Under the pieces are notes generated by a model, which was not told the origin of the DNA, searched no databases, and was given only the letters and a program-made list of their open reading frames with translations. A stretch of DNA of 64,000 nucleotides from Streptomyces sp. NBC_00341 (GTDB lineage Bacteria > Actinomycetota > Actinomycetes > Streptomycetales > Streptomycetaceae), in NCBI RefSeq assembly GCF_041435055.1, contig NZ_CP108002.1, forward strand, positions 8,370,001 through 8,434,000, given 5' to 3'. The first letter of the stretch is position 1; each line of letters begins with the position of its first letter. The translations under genes and the position numbers were made by a program. Below, piece by piece: positions 42,851 through 52,889 of the stretch.

Positions 42851-44749
42851 TCATTCGGCCGGTACGGACTCCGGCCGCTCCCCGGCCGCCGCCGGCTCGA
42901 ACTGCGTCCGGTACAGCTCCTCGTACCGTCCGCCCGCGGCCAGCAGCTCGCTGTGCGTACCCCGCTCGGCCACCCGGCCCTCCTCGATGACCAGGATCAG
43001 GTCGGCCGCCCGCACCGTCGAGAGCCGGTGGGCGATCACCACTGCGGTGCGCCCCTCCAGCGCCTCGGCGAGCGCCTCCTGCACCGCCGCCTCCGAGGTC
43101 GAGTCCAGGTGCGCGGTCGCCTCGTCGAGGATGACGACGCGCTGACGGGCCAGCAGCAGCCGGGCAATCGTCAGCCGCTGACGCTCACCGCCCGAGAGCC
43201 GGTAGCCGCGCTCGCCCACCACCGTGTCGAGACCGTCGGGCAACGAGGCCACCAGCCCGTCGAGGCGCGAACGGCGCAGGGCGTCCCAGATGTCGTCCTC
43301 GCTCGCACCGGGCCTGGCGAGCGTGAGGTTGGCGCGGACCGACTCGTGGAAGAGGTGCCCGTCCTGGGTGACCATGCCGAGCGTCTCGCGGATCGACGCG
43401 GCGGTCAGATCGCGTACGTCGACGCCGTTCAGCCGCACGGAGCCGGAATCGGCGTCGTACAGCCGGGGAAGCAGCTGCGCGATCGTCGACTTGCCCGCGC
43501 CGGAGGAACCGACCAGGGCGATCATCCGGCCGGGCTCGGCACGGAAGGAGACCTTGTGCAGCACCTCCGTACCGCCCCGGGCATCGAGGGTCGCGACCTC
43601 TTCGAGGGAGGCGAGGGAGACCTTGTCGGCGGACGGATAGCCGAAGGACACCCCGTCGAACTCCACCGACACCGGACCGTCCGGCACCTTGCGGGCATCC
43701 GGCTTCTCGGAGATCAGCGGCTTCAGGTCGAGGATCTCGAAGACCCGCTCGAAGCTCACCAGCGCGCTCATCACCTCGACCCGGGCACCGGCCAGCGCCG
43801 TCAGTGGGGCATAGAGGCGGGTGAGCAGCAGCGCGAGCGCCACGACCGCGCCCGGTTCCAGGCTCCCGCGCAGTGCGTAGTAGCCGCCGAGTCCGTAGAC
43901 GAGCGCGAGAGCCAGCGCGGACACCAGGGTCAGCGCCGTGATGAACGTCGACTGCGCCATGGCCGTACGGATGCCGATGTCCCTGACCCTGCCGGCCCGC
44001 GCGGCGAACTCCGCGGACTCGTCGTCGGGGCGCCCGAAGAGCTTGACCAGGGTCGCGCCGGGCGCCGAGAAACGCTCGGTCATCTGGGTCCCCATGGCGG
44101 CGTTGTGACCTGCGGCCTCACGCTGCATCCGGGCCATCCTGGAGCCCATCCGCCGCGCGGGCACGACGAACACCGGCAACAGGACGAGCGCCAGCAAGGT
44201 GATCTGCCAGGAGATGGTGAGCATCACCGTGAGGGTCAGCAGCAGGGTCACCAGATTGGAGACCACGCCGGACAGGGTGTTGCTGAACGCCCGCTGCGCC
44301 CCGATGACGTCGTTGTTGAGCCGGCTCACCAGGGCTCCGGTGCGGGTCCGGGTGAAGAAGGCGACCGGCATCCGCTGCACATGGTCGAAGACCGCTGTGC
44401 GCAGGTCCAGGATCAGTCCCTCGCCCAGCGTGGCCGACAGCAGCCGGGTCAGCAGACCGAGCCCCGCCTCGGCCACGGCGATGACGGCGATCACCAGGGC
44501 CAGCCGCGTCACCGTGCCGTTCTCCTTGCCCTGCACGATCGCGTTGACCACCCGGCCGGCCAGCACCGGTGTGGCCACCGCCAGCAGGGCCGTGAACACG
44601 CTCAGCACCAGGAACCGGTACAGCTCGCGGCGGCGCGGCCGGGCAAAGGCGCCGATCCGGCGCACGGTCGCCCGGGAGAAGGGCCGGCGGTCCTGCTGAG
44701 CGTTCATCGCACTGTGCAGCGATGACCACGCCGTGACTTCCATACTCAT
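42851..44749 (-). CDS. ABC exporter, fused membrane and ATPase domains (MDR type)
   Basis: The 632-residue half-transporter has six membrane helices in residues about 45-330 and a nucleotide-binding domain with Walker A VGSSGAGKST (about 428-437), signature LSGGERQR, Walker B VVILDEATAHLD and H-loop IAHRLST. It should act as a homodimer exporting a lipid, drug or pigment. The ATG has GGAGG 7 nt upstream; the longer frame before it crosses the promoter. The promoter carries a SoxR-like box, so redox-active compounds probably induce it. Confidence 0.92.
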   Translation of the reverse strand: MSMEVTAWSSLHSAMNAQQDRRPFSRATVRRIGAFARPRRRELYRFLVLSVFTALLAVATPVLAGRVVNAIVQGKENGTVTRLALVIAVIAVAEAGLGLLTRLLSATLGEGLILDLRTAVFDHVQRMPVAFFTRTRTGALVSRLNNDVIGAQRAFSNTLSGVVSNLVTLLLTLTVMLTISWQITLLALVLLPVFVVPARRMGSRMARMQREAAGHNAAMGTQMTERFSAPGATLVKLFGRPDDESAEFAARAGRVRDIGIRTAMAQSTFITALTLVSALALALVYGLGGYYALRGSLEPGAVVALALLLTRLYAPLTALAGARVEVMSALVSFERVFEILDLKPLISEKPDARKVPDGPVSVEFDGVSFGYPSADKVSLASLEEVATLDARGGTEVLHKVSFRAEPGRMIALVGSSGAGKSTIAQLLPRLYDADSGSVRLNGVDVRDLTAASIRETLGMVTQDGHLFHESVRANLTLARPGASEDDIWDALRRSRLDGLVASLPDGLDTVVGERGYRLSGGERQRLTIARLLLARQRVVILDEATAHLDSTSEAAVQEALAEALEGRTAVVIAHRLSTVRAADLILVIEEGRVAERGTHSELLAAGGRYEELYRTQFEPAAAGERPESVPAE

Positions 44750-44811
44750 ACGTGCCTCCGGGAACGAGTCGATGCTCCCGTCGGCCGGACACGGCCAGGG
44801 ACGCAGACAGA

Positions 44812-44842
44812 ACGCTAAGATCTCAAGTCGACTTGAGGTCAA
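44812..44842 (-). promoter_or_regulatory. SoxR-type promoter of the ABC exporter gene
   Basis: CTCAAGTCGACTTGAG (44822-44837) is a perfect 16-bp palindrome. On the minus strand it lies between TTGACC (-35, 44842-44837) and TAGCGT (-10, 44817-44812) with the overlong 19-bp spacer required by MerR-family activators. The TCAAGTnnACTTGA core is that of SoxR boxes. The 304-bp region 44750-45053 otherwise shows only the presumed promoter of the small gene at 45054. Confidence 0.8.
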
Positions 44843-45053
44843 CCGCTTTTCTCCGCGCCCGGCGCAGGATCTCATGCCCCGCCCGGATCTCGTGCCCCGT
44901 CCGGCGGACCGGCCGGCGAGCACAGCCGAAACCGGGTATCGACCGGAACGCCCACTCCTCGGTACCGCCCGCGGCCCCGACGGCGGACCACGTAGAATCG
45001 GCCCCTGTTTCCGGCCGAACGATGGCATACCCAACCGATTGAGGCAGTTCGAC

Positions 45054-45215
45054 GTGAGTTTCACAGACAGTTCCGAGGCACCGATCTACGCCGGTCTCGT
45101 GGAGGAGCACGGGGACGTCCTGGCGGAGGTGCGCCGAGTGGCTGAGGAGACTCTGCGCGAGGCCGACCTGGCCGTCGACTTCAGCGATGTACGCAGGTCG
45201 GCGGCGTATCGCTGA
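45054..45215 (+). CDS. Small hypothetical protein
   Basis: The 53-residue acidic protein (SSEAPIYAGLVEEHGDV, VAEETLREADLAVDFSDVRR) is predicted helical and has no membrane segment. The GTG start follows GAGG at 9 nt. It resembles short conserved Streptomyces proteins, and its position 183 nt before the SpoIIE-type phosphatase gene suggests possible co-expression. No function can be stated. Confidence 0.55.
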   Translation: MSFTDSSEAPIYAGLVEEHGDVLAEVRRVAEETLREADLAVDFSDVRRSAAYR

Positions 45216-45398
45216 CAGCTGACCGCCCCCGTTCCCGCGGTGGCGCGCCCACTCCTCGTACCCCTGCCGACTCCCGCGTCCCGGCCCCCGGCGCGGCTCC
45301 GTGCCGTGCGCCTTCGGAGCCTCTCGCACTGCGGACCCGGCTCCGCCGTCGGAGCATGGTACGAACAGTCGGCGACGGACATCGGGAAGGGACGCCGG

Positions 45399-47234
45399 AT
45401 GGGTGGTGAACGGCATGAACCGCCGCCGGACGAGTTCGAGGCCGAGCTGGACCAGATCGCCGAGCTGAACCGGCTGGAAACCCCGCCCCCGGCGCCGCAG
45501 GACGGCCGGGGGAGCCGGCAGGCCGGCGAAGGCGTTCCGCCCGGCGAGGCGGTCAGGCGCCGCGACGCGCTCCTGCTCTCGGCCGGTCACACGGTCGCCG
45601 AGTCCGACTCGCTCGACGAGGCGCTGAGGCTGGTGGCCGGGCTGTACGCGCCGGACTTCCCGATGGACGCCCAGTACGTGTTCGCCACCGGTGACGGCTC
45701 CCTCACCGCGTTGGCGCAGTACGGATTCCGGCCCGGCGGCGTGATCGACGAGGGCTTCCGGATGCCGCTCACGACCGGCTACCCGGCCGCAGAGGTCGCC
45801 AGAACCGGCCGGTCGGTGTTCCTGGCCTCCACACAGGAGTACCGCGCCGCGTTCCCGGCCACCTGGCACATGTCGGCCCGCAAGGGCCTCAACGCGTGGG
45901 CCTTCCTGCCGCTCGTGACCGCCGGGCGGGTCGTCGGAGTGTGGCTCGCCGCCTTCCGCTCACCCGTCGCCTTCACCAAGAGCGAGCGCGCCCTGCTGAG
46001 CGTGACGGGCCGGATGATCGCCCAGGTACACGAACGCGCCCGTGCGGGCAGGGCGGAACTCGCCCTCTCCCGCGGCCTGCGCCAGAGCATGCGCGCCGCG
46101 GGCCCGGCGCTGACCGGCCTGAGCGTCGCGACGCGCTACGTGCCGACCGGGGGAGGCCTCATGGTCGGCGGCGACTGGTACGACAGCATCGATCTGCCCA
46201 ACGGCCGCCTCGCCCTGGTCATCGGAGACGTCCAGGGACACGACGTACACGCCGCCGGGCTGATGGCCCAGCTGCGCACCGCCGTACACGCGTACGCCGC
46301 GGAGGGGCACGGCCCGGACGCCGTACTGGCACGGGCCTCCCGCTTCCTCACCACCCTCGACGAGGACCGGTTCGCCACCTGCCTCTACATCGAGGCCGAC
46401 CCGTCCACCGGCAATCTGCACATCGCCCGCGCCGGCCACCCGCACCCGGTCCTGCGGATGCCGGACGGCACCTGTCTGCTCAAGCACATCAGCGGCGGCC
46501 TGCCGCTCGGACTGATGCCCGGCGAGGAGGACTACCCCGTCGACATCCTGCGCCTGCACGACGACGAGGTCCTGATGCTGTGCACGGACGGCCTGATCGA
46601 GAACGGCGGCCACGACATGTACAGCGGCTGGGTACGGGTGCGCGACGCGTTCTCGCCCGGTCCCGTGGAGGACCTGGAAGGGATGGCCGACCGGCTGATG
46701 TCGGCCGTGCTCAGCCCCGAACCCGGGGCCCGGGAGGGCGTCGCCCGCGACGGCGACGACATCGCGCTCCTGCTCCTGCGCCGGGACTCCGTGAAACCGC
46801 GCGCGGAGGTGGACCAGCGCCGGCTGGTGCTGACCATCGGCCAGGACCAGGGCGAGGGGCTGGCCGAGGCGCGGGCCGAACTGAAGGCGCTGCTGCACGA
46901 CTGGGCGCGGCCGGACCAGGTGGACACCGCGGTGCTCCTGGCGACGGAACTGCTCGGCAACGTACTCGTGCACACCGACCAGGACGGCTCGCTCACCGCT
47001 CACGTCACCGGTGAGACAGGCCGGCGCAGGCTGCTCGTCGAGGTCATGGACCGCGGCGACGAACTGCCCCACCAGCGAACCCCGGTCGAGCTCGCCTCCT
47101 CGGGGCGCGGCCTGCTGCTCCTCGACATCCTGGCCGACCAGTGGGGTGTGCGGCCCGAACCCGAGGGCAAGACCGCCTGGTTCGCCCTCACGGAGGCGTC
47201 CCCGGGCGAGGCCGGGCCAGGCGCCGCGGTCTGA
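45399..47234 (+). CDS. GAF-SpoIIE phosphatase with C-terminal anti-sigma kinase-like domain
   Basis: The 611-residue cytoplasmic protein has a disordered N-terminus, a GAF domain (about 60-215), a PP2C/SpoIIE serine phosphatase (about 235-445, with metal-binding GGDWYD, IGDVQGHDVHA, CTDGL and RDGDDIALLLL) and an HATPase_c_2 domain (about 475-600; ATELLGNVLVHT, RGLLLLDILAD). This combination lets one protein dephosphorylate anti-sigma antagonists and also bind ATP like an RsbW-type kinase, linking a GAF signal to a sigma factor. The ATG at 45399 has AAGGGA upstream. Confidence 0.92.
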   Translation: MGGERHEPPPDEFEAELDQIAELNRLETPPPAPQDGRGSRQAGEGVPPGEAVRRRDALLLSAGHTVAESDSLDEALRLVAGLYAPDFPMDAQYVFATGDGSLTALAQYGFRPGGVIDEGFRMPLTTGYPAAEVARTGRSVFLASTQEYRAAFPATWHMSARKGLNAWAFLPLVTAGRVVGVWLAAFRSPVAFTKSERALLSVTGRMIAQVHERARAGRAELALSRGLRQSMRAAGPALTGLSVATRYVPTGGGLMVGGDWYDSIDLPNGRLALVIGDVQGHDVHAAGLMAQLRTAVHAYAAEGHGPDAVLARASRFLTTLDEDRFATCLYIEADPSTGNLHIARAGHPHPVLRMPDGTCLLKHISGGLPLGLMPGEEDYPVDILRLHDDEVLMLCTDGLIENGGHDMYSGWVRVRDAFSPGPVEDLEGMADRLMSAVLSPEPGAREGVARDGDDIALLLLRRDSVKPRAEVDQRRLVLTIGQDQGEGLAEARAELKALLHDWARPDQVDTAVLLATELLGNVLVHTDQDGSLTAHVTGETGRRRLLVEVMDRGDELPHQRTPVELASSGRGLLLLDILADQWGVRPEPEGKTAWFALTEASPGEAGPGAAV

Positions 47235-47273
47235 GACCGGGCGCCCCTGCCCGTCACGTTGCTGAGGGAGCGA

Positions 47274-48239
47274 TCAGCGGGGAATCCAGGCCCGCCACGT
47301 CTTCTCGTTCTCGTGGACCCACTTCTCCGCCGCGTCCTGGGGCGACATCTTCTGGTCGGCGATCATCATCGCCACCTTGTTCTGCTCCTCGGTGTCCCAG
47401 GAGAACTTCTTGAGGAAAGCGGCCGCCTTGCCGCCGCTGCTTGCGAAGCGGGCGTTGAGGTACTTCTTCAGCGGGGTCTGCGGGTAGGCGCAGGCGACCT
47501 TCTTCGCGTCGGCGTCGCAGCCCTCCTTGTACGCGGGCAGCTTCACCTCCGTCATCGGCACCTTCTCGAACAGCCACTGCGGCTTGTACCAGTAGGAGAG
47601 GAAGGGCTTCTTCTCCTTGGCGAACTGCTTGATCTGCGTGATCTGGGCAGCCTCGGAGCCGGAGAACACGACCTGGTAGTCCAGGCCGAGATTGTGCACG
47701 AGGGCCTTGTCGTTGGTGACGTACGACGGGGAGCCGTCCAGCAACTGGCCCTTCCCGCCGCTCTCCGCCGTACCGAGCTGCTTGGCGTACTTGTTGAGGT
47801 TGTGCCAGTCGGTGACGTCGGGATGCTGCTCGGCGAAGTACGTCGGTACGAACCAGCCGATGTGCCCGGTGACCCCGAGCTCCCCGCCGGCGCTGATCGT
47901 CTTCTTGTCCCCGACGTACCTGGCCTCCTGGTCCGGATGGCCCCAGTCCTCCAGGATCGCGTCCACTCGGCCCTGGCTGAGGGCGTCCCAGGCGGGCACC
48001 TCGTCGATCTGGACGGTGTCGACGCGGTAGCCCAGCTCGTGTTCGAGGAGGTACTGGGCGACGGCGACGTTCGCCTGGGCGCCGACCCACGACTGCACGG
48101 ACAGGGTCACGGTCTTCGCGCCCTGCGCGTTGGCGAACGGCGAGGACTGCTGGGTCATGTCCGCCGCCCCGCAACCGGCCACGGCGACCAGCGCCGTGGC
48201 GGAGACGAGCGCGATGAGTGGAGTGCGCGGACGAGCCAT
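47274..48239 (-). CDS. Glycine betaine-binding lipoprotein (ProX/OpuAC family)
   Basis: The 321-residue protein has a lipobox AGC (C23). It has the OpuAC fold with aromatic-rich blocks: VQSWVGAQANVAVAQYLLEHELGY (split), VDAILEDWGHPDQ, GHIGWFVPTYF and FLSYWYKPQWLF, providing the tryptophan/tyrosine cage that holds quaternary amines by cation-pi contacts. It is the last gene of the betaine operon and starts 1 nt after the permease stop, so it supplies the periplasmic-side capture function. Confidence 0.93.
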   Translation of the reverse strand: MARPRTPLIALVSATALVAVAGCGAADMTQQSSPFANAQGAKTVTLSVQSWVGAQANVAVAQYLLEHELGYRVDTVQIDEVPAWDALSQGRVDAILEDWGHPDQEARYVGDKKTISAGGELGVTGHIGWFVPTYFAEQHPDVTDWHNLNKYAKQLGTAESGGKGQLLDGSPSYVTNDKALVHNLGLDYQVVFSGSEAAQITQIKQFAKEKKPFLSYWYKPQWLFEKVPMTEVKLPAYKEGCDADAKKVACAYPQTPLKKYLNARFASSGGKAAAFLKKFSWDTEEQNKVAMMIADQKMSPQDAAEKWVHENEKTWRAWIPR

Positions 48240-48240
48240 G

Positions 48241-50196
48241 TCAGGCCCCCTTTCCGAAGTGGCGTGCCGTCGGCTGGGTGACGCGGTCGAGCATCAGGCC
48301 GAGCAGGACGATCGCGGCGCCGGCGACCAGCCCGGTCGCCAGGTCGCCCTGCGCGAGGCCGAACACGGCGGCGTATCCGAGCGCCCCGCCACCGACGAGA
48401 CCGCCGATGACCACCACGGCGAGCACCAGGACGACGCCCTGGTTGACGGCGAGCAGGAGCGCCGGCCGGGCCAGCGGAAGCTGGACCTTCAGCAGCTGCT
48501 GGACCCCCGTCGCACCGAGGGAGCGCGAGGACTCCATGGTGACCGGGTCGACGCCGTTCAGGCCCTGCGTGGTGATGCGGACGACGGCGGGCAGCGCGTA
48601 GATGACGGCGGCGGCCACCGCCGGTGCGCGGCCGACACCGAACAGGGCCACGACGGGGATGAGGTAGACGAACTGCGGCATCGTCTGGAACACGTCCAGC
48701 ACCGGACGCAGCAGCCGCTCCACCCGTTCGCTGCGGGAGGCGGCGATCCCGACGGCGAAACCGGCCACCAGGGTCACCGCGACACCGGCCAGCACCTGGG
48801 ACAGCGTGTCGAGCGCCGGATCCCAGACGCCGAGTACTCCGATGGCGGCCATCGCGAGGACGGCGGTCACCGTGGTGCGCCAGGTGCCGATCAGCATGGC
48901 GAGCACGGCGATCAGCAGCAGCACCGCCCACCAGGGCAGCCACTGCAGCCCGTCCCGCACCGGGTCGAGGATCCAGGTGGTGAAGTGCGCGGCCCAGTCC
49001 GCCGTGCCGCCGACGACCGGGACGCCCGAGTACAGGTGGTCGGTCATCCAGCCGACGGCCCTGTTGACGGGCTCGGCCACCGCGACGGTCCGGCCGTCCG
49101 GCCAGGTCGTCCCGGAGACGAGGCGCGCCACCACGGCCACGATCACGGTGCCGGCCGCGGCGACGGCCCAGCCCAGCCGGGCCGATCCGGCCCGGGGCGC
49201 GTCGAGCCCGTTGCCCGCCGCGCTGGTGACCCGGTCGAGAACCACGGCCAGGAGCACGATCGGGACGCCGGCCGCGAGCGCGGCTCCGACGTCGACGGAG
49301 GCCAGCGCCTGGTAGACGCGGTCCCCGAGACCGCCGGCGCCGATGACCGAGGCGATGACCGCCATCGAGAGGGCCATCATGATGGTCTGGTTGAGGCCGA
49401 GCAGCAGCTCCCTGCGGGCCAGCGGCAGCCGGGCGGTCAGCAGCCGCTGCCGTCCGGTGGCGCCGAGCGAGGCCGCCGCCTCCATGACGCCCGCGTCGGC
49501 GCCGCGCAGCCCGAGAGCGGTCAGCCGGGCCATCGGCGGCGCCGCGTAGACGACCGTGGCCAGCACGGCGGCCGGCACACCGATGCCGAAGACGAGCACC
49601 ACCGGCAGCAGATACGCGAAGGCCGGCATCACCTGCATGGTGTCGAGCACCGGCCGCAGCAGGCGGAAGACCCGGTCCGAAAGCCCCGCGGCCAGGCCGA
49701 GGAGCGCACCGAGCACCACCGAGACCAGGACGGCGACCACCATCAGCGCCAGGGTCTGCATGGTCGGCACCCACATGCCGAGCAGCCCGCAGAGCAGGAA
49801 CGCGGCGACCCCGGACAGCGCGAGCCGGACACCGGCCACCCGCCAGGCGATCAGCCCGACCGCCGCGGTGACCCCGGCCCAGCCGGCCGCGAGCAGGACC
49901 AGGTAGACGGCGCGCACCGAGAGCACGACGCCGTTGCTGATGTGCCCGAAGAAGTAGAGGAACAGCGGGTGGGTATCGCGGTTGTCGATGATCCAGTCGC
50001 TGACGCTGCCGAGCGGACCGGTGAGGTCGACGGTGAGGTCCCCCGGCCAGGCACCCCGGCCGACCAGGACGCTGCCGAGCACCAGCAGCACGATCGCCGC
50101 GCCCAGCAGGAGAGGGGTGCGGTGCCGGGCGAAGGCGGTGGCGGTCCCGGAGGGGACGAGACCCGTGGGGCGTGCGGGGGTGGCGGTCGCGGTCAT
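48241..50196 (-). CDS. Fused double permease of the glycine betaine transporter (ProW-ProW)
   Basis: The 651-residue membrane protein contains two complete BPD_transp_1 domains. Each has an EAA loop: one at about 253-290 (EAAASLGATGRQRLL) and one at about 560-595 (ESSRSLGATGVQQLL). Both also share DRVFRLLRPVLDTMQVMPAFAYLLPV / ERVERLLRPVLDVFQTMPQFVYLIPV blocks (each split), so a tandem gene duplication-fusion is clear. A single polypeptide would replace the permease dimer. The ATG at 50196 has GGAGG 8 nt upstream; an earlier frame start (50247) lacks one. Confidence 0.92.
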   Translation of the reverse strand: MTATATPARPTGLVPSGTATAFARHRTPLLLGAAIVLLVLGSVLVGRGAWPGDLTVDLTGPLGSVSDWIIDNRDTHPLFLYFFGHISNGVVLSVRAVYLVLLAAGWAGVTAAVGLIAWRVAGVRLALSGVAAFLLCGLLGMWVPTMQTLALMVVAVLVSVVLGALLGLAAGLSDRVFRLLRPVLDTMQVMPAFAYLLPVVLVFGIGVPAAVLATVVYAAPPMARLTALGLRGADAGVMEAAASLGATGRQRLLTARLPLARRELLLGLNQTIMMALSMAVIASVIGAGGLGDRVYQALASVDVGAALAAGVPIVLLAVVLDRVTSAAGNGLDAPRAGSARLGWAVAAAGTVIVAVVARLVSGTTWPDGRTVAVAEPVNRAVGWMTDHLYSGVPVVGGTADWAAHFTTWILDPVRDGLQWLPWWAVLLLIAVLAMLIGTWRTTVTAVLAMAAIGVLGVWDPALDTLSQVLAGVAVTLVAGFAVGIAASRSERVERLLRPVLDVFQTMPQFVYLIPVVALFGVGRAPAVAAAVIYALPAVVRITTQGLNGVDPVTMESSRSLGATGVQQLLKVQLPLARPALLLAVNQGVVLVLAVVVIGGLVGGGALGYAAVFGLAQGDLATGLVAGAAIVLLGLMLDRVTQPTARHFGKGA

Positions 50197-50290
50197 CGCT
50201 GCCACCTCCGGCTCGGTACGGCGGGCCTCGCGGCCGACCGCGGACACGGTGCGACGTGGCCCGGCGGGGCCATGGAAAGGGTCATCCGCA

Positions 50291-51340
50291 TCACGCGGCC
50301 TCCTTCACGGCCGGAATCCCGGCCACGACGGCGAGCAGGCACGCGTGGTCGACCACGCCCAAGCAGCGCCCCCCGTCGACCACCCGGGCGGTCTCACCGG
50401 TACGGACGACCGCCTCGATCGCCTCGGAGACGGTGGTTCCCGGTGTCAGCGCGGGACCCGAGACACTCTCCGTGCCGTCGGCCGGACGCATCGCCGCGCG
50501 CACGGTCAGGACCTGTTCGCGCGGAACGTCGCGCACGAAGTCCCGTACGTAGTCGTCGGCCGGAGACCCCACGATCTCCTCCGGAGTGCCCAGCTGGACG
50601 ATCCGGCCGTCCCGCATCAGCGCGATCCGGTCGCCGAGCTTCAGCGCCTCGTTCAGGTCATGGGTGATGAAGACCATCGTGCGGCCCTCCTCGCGGTGCA
50701 GGCGCACGACCTCCTCCTGCATGTCCCGCCGGATGAGCGGGTCCAGGGCGCTGAACGGCTCGTCGAACAGCAGCACTTCGGGGTCGACGGCGAGGGCCCG
50801 CGCCAGCCCGACGCGCTGTTGCTGACCGCCCGAGAGCTGCCCGGGACGGCGGTCCTCCAGTCCGTCGAGGCCGACCTTGGCGATGAACTCCGCCGCCCGT
50901 GACCGACGCTGGGCCCGTCCCATGCCCTGGATCTCCAGCCCGTACGCGACGTTGTCGACGACCGAGCGGTGCGGCAGCAGACCGAAGTGCTGGAAGACCA
51001 TGGAGGCGCGGTGGCGGCGCAGTTCACGCAGCCGTCCCGCGTTCATCGACAGCACGTCCTCGCCGTCCATGGTGATCTCACCGGAGGTCGGCTCGACGAG
51101 CCGGGTGAGGCAGCGTACGAGGGTGGACTTGCCGGACCCGGACAGGCCCATCACGACGAACACCTCGCCCTTGCGGACATCGAAGGAGACGTCGCGCACG
51201 GCGGCGGTGCAGCCGGTCCGCTCGCGCAGTTCCGTGCCGTCGAGCTCGGCCAGCGCGGCGTCACCGGGTATCCGGTCGGCCTTCGGCCCGAAGACCTTCC
51301 AGAGGTTGTTCACGGAGAAGACGTGCGGCGGTGTGTTCAT
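50291..51340 (-). CDS. Glycine betaine transporter ATP-binding protein (ProV/OpuAA-like)
   Basis: The 349-residue ATPase has Walker [10 protein letters not shown] (about 64-72), Q-loop [13 protein letters not shown], signature LSGGQQQR, Walker [12 protein letters not shown] and H-loop THD, followed by one clear CBS-like segment (about 280-345; [25 protein letters not shown]). The N-terminal [12 protein letters not shown] stretch is typical of ProV/OpuAA. The ATG overlaps the stop of the choline oxidase-like gene (ATGA), coupling import to betaine synthesis. Confidence 0.93.
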   Translation of the reverse strand: MNTPPHVFSVNNLWKVFGPKADRIPGDAALAELDGTELRERTGCTAAVRDVSFDVRKGEVFVVMGLSGSGKSTLVRCLTRLVEPTSGEITMDGEDVLSMNAGRLRELRRHRASMVFQHFGLLPHRSVVDNVAYGLEIQGMGRAQRRSRAAEFIAKVGLDGLEDRRPGQLSGGQQQRVGLARALAVDPEVLLFDEPFSALDPLIRRDMQEEVVRLHREEGRTMVFITHDLNEALKLGDRIALMRDGRIVQLGTPEEIVGSPADDYVRDFVRDVPREQVLTVRAAMRPADGTESVSGPALTPGTTVSEAIEAVVRTGETARVVDGGRCLGVVDHACLLAVVAGIPAVKEAA

Positions 51341-52875
51341 CGGGCATGACCCCCAGTAGTGGCGCCGAGCAGCTCCGCGCACTTCTCCCCGACCATCAGG
51401 ACCCCGATCATCGGGTTGACGGTCGGCATCGTCGGGAACACCGACGCGTCGGCGATCCGGACGGCGTCCAGACCGCGGATCCGCAGATCGGGTGCGACCA
51501 CGGCGAGCGCGTCGTCGGCAGCTCCCATCCGGCACGTTCCGGCCGGGTGGTACACGGTGTGCGCGACCCTGCGCGCGTACTCGCTCAGATCCTCGTCCGA
51601 GGTGACCTCGGGCCCCGGACAGACCTCCCGCTTCAGCCAGCCGGCCAGCGGCTGCCGCGCGGCGATCTCCCGGGCGATCCTGATCCCGTCGACGAGCGTC
51701 CGTCCGTCGTAGTCTTCCGCGTCGGTGAAGTAGCGGAAGTCCAGGGCGGGTTTGACCTCGGGGTCGGGGCTGGTCAGATACAGCCGGCCGCGGCTCCTGG
51801 GCTTCGGGATGTTCGGCGTCATGGACACCCCGTGCTCAGGACGCTCGTACCCGAGCCGCTCCGGATTGTCCGTGAACGGAATCTGGTAGAAGTGGAACAT
51901 CAGATCAGGTCCCGGGCTTTCCGGGTCCCGGCGTACGAACAGCCCGGCGTCGCTGTCCATCGCGGAGTTCTCCGGAATCGGCCCGTGGGTCTCCCAGACG
52001 ATGACCGACTCCGGGTGGTCGAGCAGGTTCTCACCCACACCCGGCAGATCGTGCACCACGGGTATGCCGAGCTTCTCCAGCTCCGCGCGGTGGCCTATCC
52101 CGGAGTGCATCAGCAGCCGGGGCGTGTCCACCGCGCCCGCGCACAGCACCACTTCACGCCGGGCGCGTACCAGCCGCTCCGTGCCGTCCGCGGCACGGAC
52201 CCGCACTCCGGTCGCCCGGTCGCCGTCGAGCTCCAGCCGGAACGCCCAGGTCTCCAGGGCGATATGGAGGTTCGGCCGGTCGAGGAAGGGGTGCAGATAC
52301 GCGACGGAGGCGGAGGAGCGCTTGTTGTTCTCGGGGTGGTAGGCGAGGTCGAAGAAGCCCACACCGTCCTGGAAGGCCGCCTTGTTGAAGCCCTCGACGC
52401 GCGGGACCCCGAGCGTCGACTGCGCCGTGTCGACGAAGTCGCGGGCGATGGCATTCCGGTCGGCCTCGTCCACGGGGACGATGTTGTTGCGCAGCCGTGC
52501 GAAGTACGGGTCCATCGACGAGGCGTCCCAGCCGTCCGCGCCCGCCTCGGCCCACTCGTCCCAGTCGGACGGCAGCGGCTTGAAGGCGATCAGGGTGTTG
52601 TGGGACGAGCACCCGCCGAGCACCCTGGCCCTGCTGTGCCGGATGTTCGAGTTGCCGCGGGGCTGCTCGGTCGTGGGGTAGTCGTAGTCCAGCTCGCCGC
52701 CCAGGAGGCCCATCCAGCGGCGCAGGGTCAGGACATCGTCCCGTCCCACGTCGCTGGGGCCGCCCTCTATGAGGGCGACGGTGACGTCGGGGTCCTCGGT
52801 GAGCCGGGACGCGATCACCGAACCCGCGGTGCCGCCGCCGACGATGACATAGTCGTAGGGGGTCATGTTCTCCAT
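51337..52875 (-). CDS. Choline oxidase-like GMC oxidoreductase
   Basis: The 512-residue flavoprotein oxidises choline toward betaine aldehyde and betaine. It has the FAD dinucleotide motif GGGTAGS (13-19). Residues recalled as functional in Arthrobacter choline oxidase have counterparts: H92 in GGCSSHN (covalent FAD attachment), E289 in DHPES (trimethylammonium contact), H328, H443 in VYHPAG and N487 in TVNP. This favours an oxygen-dependent choline oxidase over the membrane-linked BetA dehydrogenase. It sits between betB and the transporter genes; AGGAG lies 8 nt before the ATG. Confidence 0.9.
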   Translation of the reverse strand: MENMTPYDYVIVGGGTAGSVIASRLTEDPDVTVALIEGGPSDVGRDDVLTLRRWMGLLGGELDYDYPTTEQPRGNSNIRHSRARVLGGCSSHNTLIAFKPLPSDWDEWAEAGADGWDASSMDPYFARLRNNIVPVDEADRNAIARDFVDTAQSTLGVPRVEGFNKAAFQDGVGFFDLAYHPENNKRSSASVAYLHPFLDRPNLHIALETWAFRLELDGDRATGVRVRAADGTERLVRARREVVLCAGAVDTPRLLMHSGIGHRAELEKLGIPVVHDLPGVGENLLDHPESVIVWETHGPIPENSAMDSDAGLFVRRDPESPGPDLMFHFYQIPFTDNPERLGYERPEHGVSMTPNIPKPRSRGRLYLTSPDPEVKPALDFRYFTDAEDYDGRTLVDGIRIAREIAARQPLAGWLKREVCPGPEVTSDEDLSEYARRVAHTVYHPAGTCRMGAADDALAVVAPDLRIRGLDAVRIADASVFPTMPTVNPMIGVLMVGEKCAELLGATTGGHAR

Positions 52876-52889
52876 CGCCTCTGCTCCTG

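Noticed and set aside
48130..50667. 845-codon open frame on the plus strand opposite the fused permease
   Set aside because: The product is a His/Gln/Arg/Asp-rich sequence typical of a frame antisense to a membrane protein gene; no homology pattern was seen.
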